From Clostridia bacterium (lineage in GTDB: Bacteria; Bacillota; Clostridia; Oscillospirales; Acutalibacteraceae), in contig JAFRHS010000036.1 in assembly GCA_017433225.1 (NCBI GenBank), forward strand, positions 1 to 57,624: a stretch of 57,624 bases of DNA, written 5' to 3'. The position numbers were made by a program, and so were the translations under genes. Shown here in pieces: positions 47,581 through 56,220 of this stretch. The notes under the pieces were generated by a model, which was not told where the DNA came from, did not search any database, and was given only the letters and a program-made list of their open reading frames with translations. Every line of letters begins with the position of its first letter. Positions within the stretch are counted from its first letter, which is position 1.

Positions 47581-47918
47581 TTTACCGCCGGGTCCTGCGA
47601 TAGCGGGAGAATAGGCGGTAATTCTTGTAAGCAAAAAGGAGCTCTTCTTCCGTTTTTACCGCCTATAGTATCGAAAACAGAAAAACAGGCGGTAAAACGG
47701 AGCGTGAAAACAAACGATCCTTCGGCATTTTACCGCCTAAAAAAGCGAAAACGAGGAACCAGGCGGTAATTCTGAGAGCATCACGGAAAAAACCACCATT
47801 CTTTTACCGCCTCTTTCTTCGAAAACGGAAGAATAGGCGGTAAACTCACCTTTTATCTTCAAAAAGTACCCTGAATCTTACCGCCGACATTGCCGTATGC
47901 AAGAAAACAGGCGGTAAA
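47581..47918. repeat. Array C: five hairpin units with an exact 74-bp period
   Basis: Left arms TTTACCGCC begin at 47581, 47655, 47729, 47803 and 47877 (the last as CTTACCGCC). Right arms GGCGGTAA begin at 47614, 47688, 47762, 47836 and 47910. The distance within each unit is always 33 bp. Inner parts share a CGAAAAC core in units 2-4; the gaps between units are almost unrelated in sequence but equal in length. It lies between the convergent ends of two genes, and no gene is present. Confidence 0.9.
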
Positions 47919-47949
47919 TCAGAGCGAGAGAAGGTCTGAAAACAAAAAG

Positions 47950-47993
47950 GACCGCCTGGCACACCAAGAATAAGGTGGACCGGCGGTCTTTTG
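47950..47993 (-). terminator. Terminator at the end of the surface-glycan operon
   Basis: GGACCGCC and GGCGGTCTT arms with an inner CCA/TGG pairing. A TTTTTGT run follows on the minus strand and TTTTGCTTG on the plus strand. Confidence 0.6.
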
Positions 47994-48049
47994 CTTGTTA
48001 CGGATGTTTTGTCTGCTTGGGGCTGTGCAGCCTGTTGCTCTGAACGTCC

Positions 48050-49168
48050 TCAGAACAGCTTCTTCACCACCGGGATGCATCGAAGCACCCAGGTGATGGC
48101 GAGTGAGATGAGGTACACGCACAGCACCGTCAGCACGATGCCGAATTCGTTGCGCAGGAACCCGCCGTGTTCGAACACGTTCCAGACTTTCAGGAACGGA
48201 GGCAGGTACGTGAGGAACAGGGGGTGGATGAGGTACACACCGAACGTGCACAGGGCCACTTCGGTCAGTACTTTGTCCGCCTTCTCGCCGAGAGACTTGC
48301 CGTCAAAGAGCTTCAGGAAGGTGAGGAACACGAGGGGCGCGTTGAAGAACCGGTTGTTTGTCAGGAACCGTTCGTCGAGGCTGCCCGGGTGTTTCCCGAG
48401 CCAGCGGTACTGCGTATACATGCAGATGGCGAAAAGCAGGAGGTTGATCGCCCACAGGATGCCGAGCTGTTTGCCGGAAACCTTCGCGAGGTCCACCTTC
48501 CATGTCAGCAGGAAGCCCATGACGGGGTAGAAGAGAATCATGGCGAACGACCAGGTCGGGACGGCCAGGCTGTTCACCGAGCCCACATAGAACTCGAGGA
48601 ACGGAAGCACGCACCCGAAGGTGCAGGCGAGGCCGAACAGCACGAGTCCTTCTTTTTCAGAGAGCCCGCGGACGAAGCCCCGGAGCACCGGGACCACCAG
48701 CAGAAAGGCGATGTACGTGTAAAGGTACCAGAGATGCCACACATTCTTCTGGATGGTCCCCTTCAGGAAGCCCATCAGGGTCAGCGGTTCGCCGCTCTGC
48801 CAGGCGAAGACTTCGTAGAACAGAAGGGAGAACAGCACGAGGTCGACCGCGATGCGGATGCCCCGCTGGTACGTCTTCCCGATGCTCTCGTCTTTGCGCA
48901 GCAGGAACGCGCCGCTGATCATGAAGAACAGCGGGACCGCCACTTTGCAGGCCACCGAGAAGAACAGGTCGAACCAGTAGAGGAACGTCGACGGGTCATC
49001 CGACAGGAAGCGGAAGAACCCCCGGTAGTTCGTGTGGTTGAAGATGACCAGCAGGATGGCAAAAATGCGCAGGAGGTCTAACGACAGCAGGCGTTTCTTC
49101 GCGCCGCCCGCTGAAGTGCCGACCGCGCTGCCAGCCGCGGTCGAGACCGCGTCAACTTGTTGACTCAC
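48050..49168 (-). CDS. Acyltransferase family 3 membrane protein
   Basis: A 372-residue membrane O-acyltransferase with about ten segments: SLDLLRIFAILLVIFNHTNYRGFF holds the catalytic NHT, followed by PLFFMISGAFLLRKDESIG. It is a homologue of the protein at 29039, with the same N-terminal layout. As the last gene of the seven-gene minus-strand operon it probably adds acetyl or succinyl groups to the glycan made by the other proteins. The GtrA-like gene ends 12 bp upstream. Confidence 0.87.
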   Translation of the reverse strand: MSQQVDAVSTAAGSAVGTSAGGAKKRLLSLDLLRIFAILLVIFNHTNYRGFFRFLSDDPSTFLYWFDLFFSVACKVAVPLFFMISGAFLLRKDESIGKTYQRGIRIAVDLVLFSLLFYEVFAWQSGEPLTLMGFLKGTIQKNVWHLWYLYTYIAFLLVVPVLRGFVRGLSEKEGLVLFGLACTFGCVLPFLEFYVGSVNSLAVPTWSFAMILFYPVMGFLLTWKVDLAKVSGKQLGILWAINLLLFAICMYTQYRWLGKHPGSLDERFLTNNRFFNAPLVFLTFLKLFDGKSLGEKADKVLTEVALCTFGVYLIHPLFLTYLPPFLKVWNVFEHGGFLRNEFGIVLTVLCVYLISLAITWVLRCIPVVKKLF

Positions 49169-49180
49169 GGAGCCACCTCC

Positions 49181-49591
49181 TTACAGTTTCTCTACAACGC
49201 CGCGCATGACGAAGAAGTTCAGGGTCATGGTGATGGGCGTGATCAGGATCTTGGCGATGAACTTGGACGTCTTCAACAGGAGTTCCCAGGTGAAGTGGTT
49301 CTGGATGAACACATCGATGACGCCGAGCAGTTTCGAGACGCACAGGATGAGGACGAACTGGTACACGATGTAGATGAGGTACTTCGCCCACAGCGGCACC
49401 TTGCTCGAATTCTCGAACACCTTTCGCGTCGCGAAGATGAAGACGAACGTGACGCCCACCCACGAGCTGATGAAGTTGTTCAGGACCAGGTTCGAGAACC
49501 AGATGCCGAGGATGCTGTACACGATGAAGTCGAGGATCCAGCCGAGTCCGCTGAACCCGATGAACCGCACCGCCTTTTGCCAGATACTCAT
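49181..49591 (-). CDS. GtrA-like membrane protein
   Basis: A 136-residue protein with four membrane segments, matching GtrA: KAVRFIGFSGLGWILDFIVYSIL, then NFISSWVGVTFVFIFATRKVFENS, and a last segment KILITPITMTLNFFVMRGVV. GtrA proteins are thought to flip undecaprenyl-phosphate-linked sugars across the membrane. Its ATG overlaps the preceding gene's stop by 4 bp. It pairs functionally with the GT2 glycosyltransferase encoded at 53104, which may make the lipid-linked sugar. Confidence 0.87.
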   Translation of the reverse strand: MSIWQKAVRFIGFSGLGWILDFIVYSILGIWFSNLVLNNFISSWVGVTFVFIFATRKVFENSSKVPLWAKYLIYIVYQFVLILCVSKLLGVIDVFIQNHFTWELLLKTSKFIAKILITPITMTLNFFVMRGVVEKL

Positions 49592-50772
49592 GCGTCGCCT
49601 TCCTTCAAAAACGCCTCGAGTTCTTCGGGCGTGCCGAGGACATGCACCCGTTCGGGCGCAATGTCCGAGATGTAGATGTCGCCACCCTTCGAGAGCAGGT
49701 AGTCATACAGCGGGGCGATATACTTCTCCCCGTTCACGAGGTCGTCCCGGGGGACATCGTAGTACTCGTGGTACAGGTCTTCGTAGAGCTGACAGGTGCG
49801 GAAGTAGTAGGCGCCGAGGGTGCAGTACGGGGAGATCCTCTGTTTTTCCTTGATCTCCACGACCCTGCCCGCGTCGTCCAGACGGACGAAGCTCCAGTGG
49901 TCGCCGGGCGCCTGGAAGCAGGGGATGAACCCGTCGCCTTTGAGCTCCTGCCAGTTCATCTCGCCGGCCTCGACATACGTGTCGATGTTGTAAACCAGCA
50001 GCGCGTGGGCCGGGTCCCAGTACCGGTTCGCCAGCAACGCCGTCGTCGCCTGGCCGTCGGTCAGGTGGTCGAGCAGGATGAGTTCGTAATTCGTAATGCC
50101 GAGCTCCGCGCACTTCCTGCGCACAAAGCCCTCGACGTCCACGGTCTCGTCTTCCATGGCGAGGAACACGTACCGGTCGACACGGTCCCGGTACCCTTCC
50201 AGTGAAATGAGGGACCACTCGAACAGGGTCTTGCCTTTGGCGTCGATCATGTACTTCGGCACCGTGTAGCCGGCCTTGCGGAACCGCGACCCGAGGCCGC
50301 CCATGGTAATGACCACGTCGATGGCCGCGGGCGCCTCGTCAGCGTCCGGCGCCCCAGAGCGGGCCGCGCCGTGCCACGCCGCCGGCTTCGAAGCTTCACA
50401 GATCTCCTCGAGCTCCTCCACCGAGTACTTCAAAAACTCATCGGGCCGGACGGACCGGTCGTCCACATAGAGTCCCTTGTGGCCGGGCCACAGCTTCCCG
50501 TACACGATCTCGTCATACGGAATGTCCCACTTCGAAAGCCAGGCCTCGAGTTCGGGTTTGGTGTGCTCGAGAATGAGGGACACGTCGCCCCCGTAGGTCC
50601 GCATGTTGCGGGACGTATACAGGACGATGCGAGCCCCCTGGGCCTTGTACTCCCGGAGCTTTTCGACCATGTCCGCGTACGGGACGAGGTCGGAATAAGA
50701 CTCGTCTTCGCCTTTGATGGGGCACAGGGTGCCGTCGACGTCAAAGACGAAGGAAAACATGTTGTCAAACAT
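49588..50772 (-). CDS. Fusion of HAD-type phosphatase and sugar-nucleotidyltransferase-like domains
   Basis: Residues 1-130 are a HAD-type domain: FVFDVDGTLCPIKG at the N terminus, VLYTSRNMRTYGG and KGLYVDDRSVRP. A linker of about 25 alanine-rich residues follows. Residues about 152-394 are a nucleotidyltransferase, opening VVITMGGLGSRFRKAGYTVPK, with LVYNIDTYV as the likely metal-binding site. Such pairs activate phosphorylated sugars or alcohols as nucleotide derivatives. The start overlaps the stop of the upstream kinase-like gene by 8 bp, so kinase and nucleotidyltransferase are coupled. The activated compound is unknown. Confidence 0.82.
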   Translation of the reverse strand: MFDNMFSFVFDVDGTLCPIKGEDESYSDLVPYADMVEKLREYKAQGARIVLYTSRNMRTYGGDVSLILEHTKPELEAWLSKWDIPYDEIVYGKLWPGHKGLYVDDRSVRPDEFLKYSVEELEEICEASKPAAWHGAARSGAPDADEAPAAIDVVITMGGLGSRFRKAGYTVPKYMIDAKGKTLFEWSLISLEGYRDRVDRYVFLAMEDETVDVEGFVRRKCAELGITNYELILLDHLTDGQATTALLANRYWDPAHALLVYNIDTYVEAGEMNWQELKGDGFIPCFQAPGDHWSFVRLDDAGRVVEIKEKQRISPYCTLGAYYFRTCQLYEDLYHEYYDVPRDDLVNGEKYIAPLYDYLLSKGGDIYISDIAPERVHVLGTPEELEAFLKEGDA

Positions 50773-52222
50773 TCTCTTCGATTTCCTTCAGGATATTTTT
50801 GGCGTTCAGCAGGAGGCCGAAGACCTTCTGCGGGTTGTCGATGTGCAGGGGCAGCATAGACAGGAACAGGGAGGCCTCGTACACGCGGACGGACCACCAG
50901 TCGAAGCCGTTGGCCTCGCACTTCTCGCGGAAGATCTCCTTGTAACGCGCGTTGTCGAACGGGACGTCCAGCTGGAACGCGAAGTCCTCGCCCAGCTTGA
51001 TGTCGAACAGCGCGTTGTTGAAGAAGTCGTACCGGCCGCAGACCGAGTGGCTGAGTTTCGCCACGTCGTAGTACGGATTGGTCCAGAGGTCCTCTTCGGT
51101 CAGGGCGCCCTTCGGGTCAACGAACTTCAGTGTCCGCGTGGACTTGTTGTACAGCGCGTTCGCGAAGCACGGGTCGCCGTGGCCGATGCACAGCTTGTTC
51201 TCATACTTGGCTTTCTTCTCTACACGCTCCTTCAGGTCGAGGTACTTCGCCACCAGCGTGTCGAGGTCGTCCTCGCCGGAGACCGACAGCAGCCGTTCAA
51301 TGTCCGCATACTGCGGCAAACTCTTGAGGTCCGCCACACGCTTGTTGACTTTGTCGACATACAGGTCGTTCGCCACGGCCGTGTACTCCTCCGCGGAGCA
51401 GTCCTTCGCGTGGCGGCAGGAGAAGAAGTAGAAGTACTTGTCCATGAGCTCCGAGAACTCGGTCTCGTCCATGGAACCGTGCACCCACTTGATGGCGAGG
51501 TCTGTCATGTGGAGCCGCTCCATCATGTAGCTGGCTTCTGACTCGTCTTCCGCATAGTTGAACGGCATGACGAACCAGTATTTCATATCCTCCGGCAGGA
51601 GGTGGTAGAAGTTGTATTCGGCGCGGATCTTCTCCTTGTTCGGCGAGCGCTTCACGAGTGTGAAGTCGTTGCCCTCGAGGGAGTTGAAGTACCGCGAGTC
51701 GAAGTTGCCGGTGATGACCTGGATGAAGTTCCCGATGAGCCCGATGTCCACGAGCCCGTCCATCTCGAAGGACTCCGGCAGCGTGCGCACCTGGTCCCAG
51801 GCTTTGGTGCCGCCGAGGATGGCCTCGACGAAGGCGATATACGTCTCCAGGTCCGGGAACATGGCGCCGATGGTCCGGCCCGCGTCATCGTAGATGGCGT
51901 AGGGGTCGTCGACGTATTCGACCTTGCGGAACGAGAGGTCCGCAAGCTTCTTGTCCGTAATGAAGTAGTTCGCGAAGCAGTGGAACACTTTCACTTCGGA
52001 AGCGCTCAGGTTCTGCAGTTCCTTGACGAGGTCCTCATACTCGAAGGGGACATGGACCTTCCGCCAGACGAGGTCCGGATAACGGGCCTCCAGCGCCTCC
52101 CGGTAGTAGTCCTCCAGGTGGCGTTTCTTCACGACCACATCGGCAAACCCTTTTCTGCCGATGATGTCTGTAATGACTTCGCTTTTCCGACCGGTGTCGT
52201 CGTAGATGACAATCAGTTTCAT
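50765..52222 (-). CDS. Aminoglycoside-phosphotransferase-fold kinase with N-terminal extension
   Basis: A 485-residue protein. The first 150 residues open MKLIVIYDDTGRKSEVITDIIGRKGF and are not recognised. The C-terminal half is a kinase of the aminoglycoside/choline kinase fold: DFTLVKRSPNKEKIRAEYNFYHLL holds the ATP-site lysine, CIGHGDPCFANALYN is the catalytic loop and FVDPKG the metal-binding aspartate. It overlaps the HAD-nucleotidyltransferase gene. LicA-LicC type choline activation uses the same kinase-plus-nucleotidyltransferase logic, so a small alcohol or sugar is a reasonable substrate; this is inference. Confidence 0.75.
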   Translation of the reverse strand: MKLIVIYDDTGRKSEVITDIIGRKGFADVVVKKRHLEDYYREALEARYPDLVWRKVHVPFEYEDLVKELQNLSASEVKVFHCFANYFITDKKLADLSFRKVEYVDDPYAIYDDAGRTIGAMFPDLETYIAFVEAILGGTKAWDQVRTLPESFEMDGLVDIGLIGNFIQVITGNFDSRYFNSLEGNDFTLVKRSPNKEKIRAEYNFYHLLPEDMKYWFVMPFNYAEDESEASYMMERLHMTDLAIKWVHGSMDETEFSELMDKYFYFFSCRHAKDCSAEEYTAVANDLYVDKVNKRVADLKSLPQYADIERLLSVSGEDDLDTLVAKYLDLKERVEKKAKYENKLCIGHGDPCFANALYNKSTRTLKFVDPKGALTEEDLWTNPYYDVAKLSHSVCGRYDFFNNALFDIKLGEDFAFQLDVPFDNARYKEIFREKCEANGFDWWSVRVYEASLFLSMLPLHIDNPQKVFGLLLNAKNILKEIEENV

Positions 52223-52225
52223 GAC

Positions 52226-53086
52226 TTACCCCTTTTTCTTCGAGAATGCCCGGACCGTCTGGATGACACAGAACAGGACGAGCAGCAGGATGACGCTGAT
52301 GAAGATGAACTGCCGCAGCGGTACGGACGGGTCGCCGCTCATCGCCGAAGCAAGGTAGGCGGACATGGTGTCTGCCACGGCCCCGCCGAAGAACAGTTTC
52401 GTCTGCAGCACGATGCTCCCGATCTCCACGCCCCAGGCGAGGATGGAGAGCACGTAGAGCAGGATGCCCCGGCCGCTGGTGACCACGGACACTTCCTCGT
52501 AGATGCGGTGGAAGCTCTCGAGCGCCTTCAGCGCGCCCATGCGCCGCGGCGTCGCCTTCTTCGTGAGGAAATAGTGCTTCCAGAACGCGCGGGCACTCGG
52601 GAAGGCCCGGTACAGGAGCACGACCAGCACGAGGAAGATGAGAAGGACCATGAGCAGGGAGGACATCCCTCCGCCATAGAAGAAGGCGGCGAGGAGGATC
52701 ATGGTGACGAGAGCCGCCGTGTCCATGAACCGGTCGAGCAGGATGATGACGATGCCCTTGAGCCCGCTGTGCAGGTGCGTGCCGTAGGCGTACATGCGGT
52801 AGAACTCCCCGACCTTGTACGGCAGGACCATGGACACCGGGGTCACCTTGCAGTAGAGGGCGAGGTGCTCCGAGATGCTGATCTTCTGCCCGTAGAGGGC
52901 CAGGAACAGGCGGGTGGCTTTGAGCGTGTGCACGAGGAGCGCGGTCACGATGATGACCGCCACCTGCGCCACCGTCACGCCGGCAAACAGCGCGGGGAAG
53001 TTCCGGTACACAGCCAGAAACACCCCGAGGGCGATGCACAGCGTGAGGATGTCCACCACGCGGTATTTCAACAGAAACGCTTTCAC
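52226..53086 (-). CDS. Flippase-like membrane protein (LPG synthase TM domain family)
   Basis: A 286-residue membrane protein with about seven segments. The family motif is seen in LHALKATRLFLALYGQ-type and PYKVGEFYRMYAYGTH segments, together with LDRFMDTAALVTMILLAAF, as in UPF0104/flippase-like proteins related to the membrane part of MprF. It lies 3 bp downstream of nothing else in a different frame: its stop is 3 bp before the kinase-like gene's start. It probably moves a lipid-linked precursor or supports its transfer; direct evidence is absent. Confidence 0.8.
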   Translation of the reverse strand: MKAFLLKYRVVDILTLCIALGVFLAVYRNFPALFAGVTVAQVAVIIVTALLVHTLKATRLFLALYGQKISISEHLALYCKVTPVSMVLPYKVGEFYRMYAYGTHLHSGLKGIVIILLDRFMDTAALVTMILLAAFFYGGGMSSLLMVLLIFLVLVVLLYRAFPSARAFWKHYFLTKKATPRRMGALKALESFHRIYEEVSVVTSGRGILLYVLSILAWGVEIGSIVLQTKLFFGGAVADTMSAYLASAMSGDPSVPLRQFIFISVILLLVLFCVIQTVRAFSKKKG

Positions 53087-53103
53087 TTCGAAACTTCCTT
53101 TCG

Positions 53104-53895
53104 TCAGTTTTCGTAGACGACTTGTGCGGTGTAGGCATCCACGACCTTGTCTCTGTGCTCGGCTTCCACGAACTTTTTGCGGTTCATCGCGAACGAAGCG
53201 AGGAGCTGCAGCACGGTGATGGCCTGGGAGACCATCTTGACGTTGGACACCTGGTCCTCTTCCCGCCAGATGATGGGGAAGAACTTCACTTTGTGTTTAT
53301 AGTAGGCAGACCCCATGACCATGCAGTAGTTGAAGATGAGGTTGTCCTTGTATTTGAGGTAGAACTGGTCCCGCAGGATGTCCGTTTTGTACATGTTGAG
53401 CCCGGACCCGAGGTCGTAGACCATGTACCGGCAGACCGCGGAGAACAGGAGGTCGTACACCCGGTTGCCGAACGTGCGGAACGCGGAGTAGCCCTGGAGC
53501 TGCGAGCCCTTCATGAAGCGGGCGCCGAGGAAGCAGTCGTACTTCTCGTACTCGCGGTTCTTAAGGTACGGCAGGATGTTCGAGATGTCGCCCTGGTCGT
53601 CCCCGTGCAGCACGATGACGTAGTCGAACCCGTGGTCCATGGCGTACTGGAACGCCACTTTGTGGGACCCGCCGAGCCCGTAGTTGTCGTCGTTGCGCAG
53701 GACCTTCGCCTTAATGGGCAGGTTTCGCTGTTTGAGGTAGTCCGCCGCGACCTGTTCGCCGCCGTCCGTACTCCGGTTGTTGACGACGATGACCTCACTC
53801 AGGTACGAACAGACCTCGTCGGTCAGCTGCCCGAGCACGCGGGGGATCTGCTTCTCGCAGTTGTACATGGGGATGAACAGAAGGATCTTACTCAT
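53104..53895 (-). CDS. Family 2 glycosyltransferase (DPM1/polyprenyl-phosphate type)
   Basis: A 263-residue cytoplasmic glycosyltransferase. ILLFIPMYNCEKQIPRVLGQL opens the GT-A fold, VIVVNNRSTDGG is the nucleotide-binding region and YVIVLHGDDQGDISNILPYL contains the metal-binding acidic motif. LGSGLNMYKTDIL follows. It resembles enzymes that put a sugar on polyprenyl phosphate. Its ATG overlaps the stop of the upstream membrane-protein gene by 8 bp, and a GtrA-like protein is encoded in the same operon. Confidence 0.88.
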   Translation of the reverse strand: MSKILLFIPMYNCEKQIPRVLGQLTDEVCSYLSEVIVVNNRSTDGGEQVAADYLKQRNLPIKAKVLRNDDNYGLGGSHKVAFQYAMDHGFDYVIVLHGDDQGDISNILPYLKNREYEKYDCFLGARFMKGSQLQGYSAFRTFGNRVYDLLFSAVCRYMVYDLGSGLNMYKTDILRDQFYLKYKDNLIFNYCMVMGSAYYKHKVKFFPIIWREEDQVSNVKMVSQAITVLQLLASFAMNRKKFVEAEHRDKVVDAYTAQVVYEN

Positions 53896-55522
53896 TGTTC
53901 AAAGTCTCCTTTTTGGCATTTCGTTTGGCGATGTACCACTCGACCCCTCGCAGCACCCCGTACACGAGCACGGTGAACCCAAGAAGATAGAACGATAACT
54001 GGTACATGAACCAGCGGGCGGGCTCCGTCAGGAACACGACCGGGAGTTTCAGAAGGATGGCGCTCAGGATGCCGAAGGGCCACCACTTGCGCCGGACAAG
54101 GCAGTAGAGCCACGCCAGGATGAGGACCGCTTCCGGAATGAACGCGTTCCAGAGCAGTTTGTTGGCTCTCTGCATGAGCGTGCCGTTCATCTTGCGAAGA
54201 CCCAGGAAGTGGATGGTCCGCTCACGGACTTCTCTCGAGATGGGCGTGTTGCCCGGCCACTGGTGCTTTTGCAGGATGAGGGCGGAGTCGATCTCGCTGC
54301 CCGGACGGTACGCCTCCATGGAGTAGGGGAGACAGCGGACCGTGTCCGCGTCCCAGCCGGAGCCCTTGACGAAAAGCTGCCAGCGCTCGTTGAGAACGAC
54401 GTTCGGGTACTTCTTCGCGAGTTCCACCATGGCACTGCTCATGGAGCTGTATTCGTCGGCGGTGAAGCCCTCGCGGAGGACGTCGTCCTCCCAGAAGAGC
54501 TGTTCGCCGTTGAGGTCGTATTTGTTGCGGATGGCCTCGACCGAGACCACTTTGTCGATAGTGGCGAGCGCTTCCGCGTCTTCCTGCTCATCTGCCGCGC
54601 GCACGAGGACCGCGGTCGGCCGCATGAGGGACATGACCTGGTAGCTGTCGTTCCCGATGAGCCGGCTCTGGAACCCGTAGATGCCGACAAAGCACACGAC
54701 GACGAGCACCATGGAGACGATCTTCTTCACCTTCGGCAGGACGTCCTTCCGGGTGCAGAGGAGCAACAGAAGGAGGAACGGGACGTACACGAGAGACTCG
54801 GTCCGCCACAGACAGGTGACGACGGCGAGGAACGTGAAGAGGAACGTGTACTTCCAACTCCACTCTTTCTTGTCCTTCCAGGCGCACAGCAGCATGACGA
54901 GCATGGTGAGCTCGACGTAGATGTACATGCCGAGGCGGTATCCGGAGAACTGGTATGTGAGCACCGGCGGCAGGAAGAAGGGCAGGGCCTTGACGGCGGT
55001 GTCGATCGGCCACAGCGGGATCTTCGGCAAACGGAACGTGCTCTCGAGTTTCGCGACGATGAATGCCACACAGACGGAGACGAGGATGTTCTGCAGGAAG
55101 ATCAGTCCGCCGGGGAAGGGGAGGACATTCAGAAGGACCGTGTCATAGGCGCCGGTCAGGATGTGCTGCCAGGGGTCCCAGCCCTCGTACGTCGAGATGC
55201 GCTCGAGAGTGAAGATGTCGTCCCAGGACCAGGTTCCCGGCCACAGGAGCAGCTGGTACACGAGCGTGACGGGCCAGTACAGAGCGAAGACCTGCGCGCC
55301 GCGGCGCCAACCGGCCTTGTTGTCCCGGATGTTTCGGACCGCCGCAAACAAAAAACACCACGCGACCGCCAGGAACAGGAAGTACAGCACTTTTGTGGCG
55401 ATCATCCAGGGGGTCACATGGTCATATGTGAAGAATACCCGGTCGACCCGCAGCAGAGTGGTCGCGATCCACTGGACAGCTGCAAGCGACAACGGGAGCA
55501 CATAGGGTTTGAGGTCTTTCAT
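53888..55522 (-). CDS. Polytopic membrane protein, probably GT-C-type glycosyltransferase (DUF6020-like)
   Basis: A 544-residue membrane protein with 11-13 segments and a long extracytoplasmic stretch near residues 300-460. The first loop contains WPGTWSWDDIFTLERIS, with the paired aspartates typical of GT-C catalytic loops. The overall pattern resembles DUF6020 proteins of gut Clostridia. GT-C enzymes use lipid-linked sugars outside the membrane, which fits the GT2 and GtrA partners in this operon. I chose MKDLKPYV as start because GAAAGG is 8 nt upstream; a GTG five codons earlier would overlap that site. First gene of the operon. Confidence 0.72.
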   Translation of the reverse strand: MKDLKPYVLPLSLAAVQWIATTLLRVDRVFFTYDHVTPWMIATKVLYFLFLAVAWCFLFAAVRNIRDNKAGWRRGAQVFALYWPVTLVYQLLLWPGTWSWDDIFTLERISTYEGWDPWQHILTGAYDTVLLNVLPFPGGLIFLQNILVSVCVAFIVAKLESTFRLPKIPLWPIDTAVKALPFFLPPVLTYQFSGYRLGMYIYVELTMLVMLLCAWKDKKEWSWKYTFLFTFLAVVTCLWRTESLVYVPFLLLLLLCTRKDVLPKVKKIVSMVLVVVCFVGIYGFQSRLIGNDSYQVMSLMRPTAVLVRAADEQEDAEALATIDKVVSVEAIRNKYDLNGEQLFWEDDVLREGFTADEYSSMSSAMVELAKKYPNVVLNERWQLFVKGSGWDADTVRCLPYSMEAYRPGSEIDSALILQKHQWPGNTPISREVRERTIHFLGLRKMNGTLMQRANKLLWNAFIPEAVLILAWLYCLVRRKWWPFGILSAILLKLPVVFLTEPARWFMYQLSFYLLGFTVLVYGVLRGVEWYIAKRNAKKETLNNE

Positions 55523-55532
55523 GGCGGGGCCT

Positions 55533-55581
55533 TTCACAGTATTTCACAGTATATAGTACTTAACATCGTTACTTATAACAA
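55533..55581 (-). promoter_or_regulatory. Promoter of the surface-glycan operon, with a 10-bp direct repeat in the leader
   Basis: On the minus strand, -35 TTGTTA (55581-55576) and -10 TACTAT (55558-55553) are 17 bp apart. Immediately downstream is a tandem repeat ATACTGTGAA (two copies, 55552-55533) before the ribosome binding site. Confidence 0.6.
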
Positions 55582-56220
55582 TATATTCCCATATATCATA
55601 CTATTTTAGCTATATGTTTGGCAAGAGCAAGACGAAAGCGGACGGGGAGAGGGCTCCCTGTCCGCTATTTATTCGCGACCAGTTTTTTGTACTCATACGA
55701 AAAATGAAACAAAATTTGCAAATTAATGAATCAGTCAGATGTTCAGTTATATTTCACAGAGCTCGTACAAATCAATGCTCGATCTGGTTTTTGTCCGGGG
55801 CCGAAAATACGACATATTTTGCGAAACCGTTCAGTTCGTTATAAGAAAACGGCTGCTCTGGCCAAAGCTGAAGGAAACCTTAATTTTTTGGCCCGTTTCG
55901 GCATTTTGCATAACACCATGTGCAAATTGCACAAATAGCGTCTATTTGATTTTCCATATACGCGTATAAAGTGTCAGAAGCGCAACAAGTATACAAAAAA
56001 TTCTTAAATAAGTCTGAATTTTTAGCCAAATTTAAGCTGTTTGAAATTAATTTTTCAACTTTTAGCAAATCTATTGACTGTCGTTCCTGGAAATTATAAG
56101 ATAAAACCAGTAAGATATGTTCGATTTCGTGCAGTTGCACGGATTGATAGAACAACACCAACTTTTGTATTTGTACAAAATGCACAAGAATTTTGTACGC
56201 GTAGAAAAGGATGACTGCCA
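55582..56220. other. AT-rich intergenic region with hairpins and palindromes
   Basis: No credible gene. Contents: a strong hairpin AGCGGAC-GGGAG / CTCCC-GTCCGCT (55636-55665) without a clear T run; an inverted repeat GGCCAAA / TTTGGCC around 55859-55892; a palindrome TGTGCAA-A-TTGCACA (55919-55933); a promoter candidate TTGACT (56074-56079) with TAAGAT (56097-56102); and TTTGTACAAA-type inverted repeats close to the next gene. The base composition differs sharply from the neighbours. Confidence 0.5.

Noticed and set aside
47286-47603. Plus-strand open frame of 105 codons after the adenosyltransferase gene
   Set aside because: Runs through the terminator hairpin at 47371-47426 and into array C; no domain and no ribosome binding site.
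47581-47918. CRISPR array
   Set aside because: Equal-length variable segments are suggestive, but the conserved parts are two separate 9-bp arms 33 bp apart rather than one continuous repeat of 24-40 bp, and no cas gene is present.
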